Assembly: GCF_014656545.1 (NCBI RefSeq) | Contig: NZ_BNDS01000017.1 | Location: forward strand, 49,733 to 113,732 | Reading direction: 5' to 3' | Length of the DNA stretch: 64,000 nucleotides | DNA from: Neobacillus kokaensis | Lineage (GTDB): Bacteria; Bacillota; Bacilli; Bacillales; Cytobacillaceae | Shown here: one piece after another, positions 63,934-64,000 of the stretch | Numbering within the stretch: position 1 is the stretch's first letter | Layout: every line of letters begins with the position of its first letter | Translations under genes and position numbers: made by a program | The notes under the pieces: generated by a model | What the model was told of the DNA's origin: nothing | What the model saw: the letters and a program-made list of their open reading frames with translations, nothing else | Database searches by the model: none

Positions 63934-64000
63934 GCTCCAATGTGCACTTCATCCGTGATTTTCCTTGCTCACGCGCTCATTGGACGCTCCAATGTGCACT
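63934..64000. repeat. Start of a third 52-bp hairpin array (array C), cut by window edge
   Basis: GCTCCAATGTGCACT at 63934 recurs at 63986, 52 bp later. Within the first unit, arms TCCAATG and CATTGGA flank the loop, as in arrays A and B. The array probably continues beyond 64000. Confidence 0.65.

Noticed and set aside
63755..63952. 65-residue minus-strand ORF near the right edge
   Set aside because: It spans a terminator hairpin and a dispersed repeat and has no RBS or recognisable domain.

Overview
The window reads as a chromosomal segment of a motile, spore-forming, low-GC Gram-positive bacterium of the family Bacillaceae (Bacillus, Neobacillus or Mesobacillus type). The basis is AGGAGG-type ribosome sites, frequent TTG/GTG starts, SigD-, SigB-, SigL- and CcpA-type sites, a Spo0E-like protein, and flagellar and urease proteins close to Bacillus homologues. 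No rRNA, tRNA, CRISPR array, phage or transposase gene was seen.

Layout. 1-3470: a very large secreted Fn3/Ig-repeat protein, cut by the left edge. 3576-12576: a flagellar block with flagellin (hag), a PilZ c-di-GMP receptor, flgM-flgN-flgK-flgL, flhO-flhP, a YaaR-family gene and divergent motAB. 12653-13012: a SigD-like promoter, a cyclic-di-GMP-I riboswitch and a 45-residue membrane protein gene. 13084-18248: a secreted GH101 endo-alpha-N-acetylgalactosaminidase and a small sigma factor. 18574-25061: a GarR/Hyi-type two-gene operon, a thiamine-binding protein, an LCP cell-wall ligase, a PAS histidine kinase and 3-hydroxybutyrate dehydrogenase. 25400-28774: a GntP permease and a sigma-54 activator; promoter and activator sites for the permease-dehydrogenase pair can be read directly. 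28928-36557: a Big2 surface protein, catalase katE behind a SigB promoter, and a DUF3100/M20 amidohydrolase cluster. 38173-46684: a sugar ABC importer with GH31 glycosidase and a YesMN-type two-component system. 47470-55153: PadR regulator, UreH nickel permease, complete ureABCEFGD and a divergent urea channel. 55852-63585: a secreted M64 metallopeptidase, a TIGR02206 membrane protein and a large GH2 beta-galactosidase-like protein.

Functional links. SigD, the c-di-GMP riboswitch and the PilZ protein tie the left end to the motile/sessile switch. GH101, M64, GH31 and GH2 together look like a kit for O-glycosylated (mucin-like) proteins, though they are not one operon. Urea channel, nickel permease and urease make a complete nitrogen-from-urea unit.

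The most unusual feature is the non-coding DNA. Three unrelated-looking tandem arrays (36568-37080, 55221-55520, and 63934 to the right edge) share an exact 52-bp period and a hairpin architecture. Separate AT-rich intergenic arrays repeat a short GC core every 21 bp (8736-8840, 18351-18531, 27024-27366, with shorter relatives at 36116 and 58464). Dispersed GGGACGGTTC-type hairpins sit against stop codons through most of the window. Both periods are close to whole numbers of DNA helical turns.
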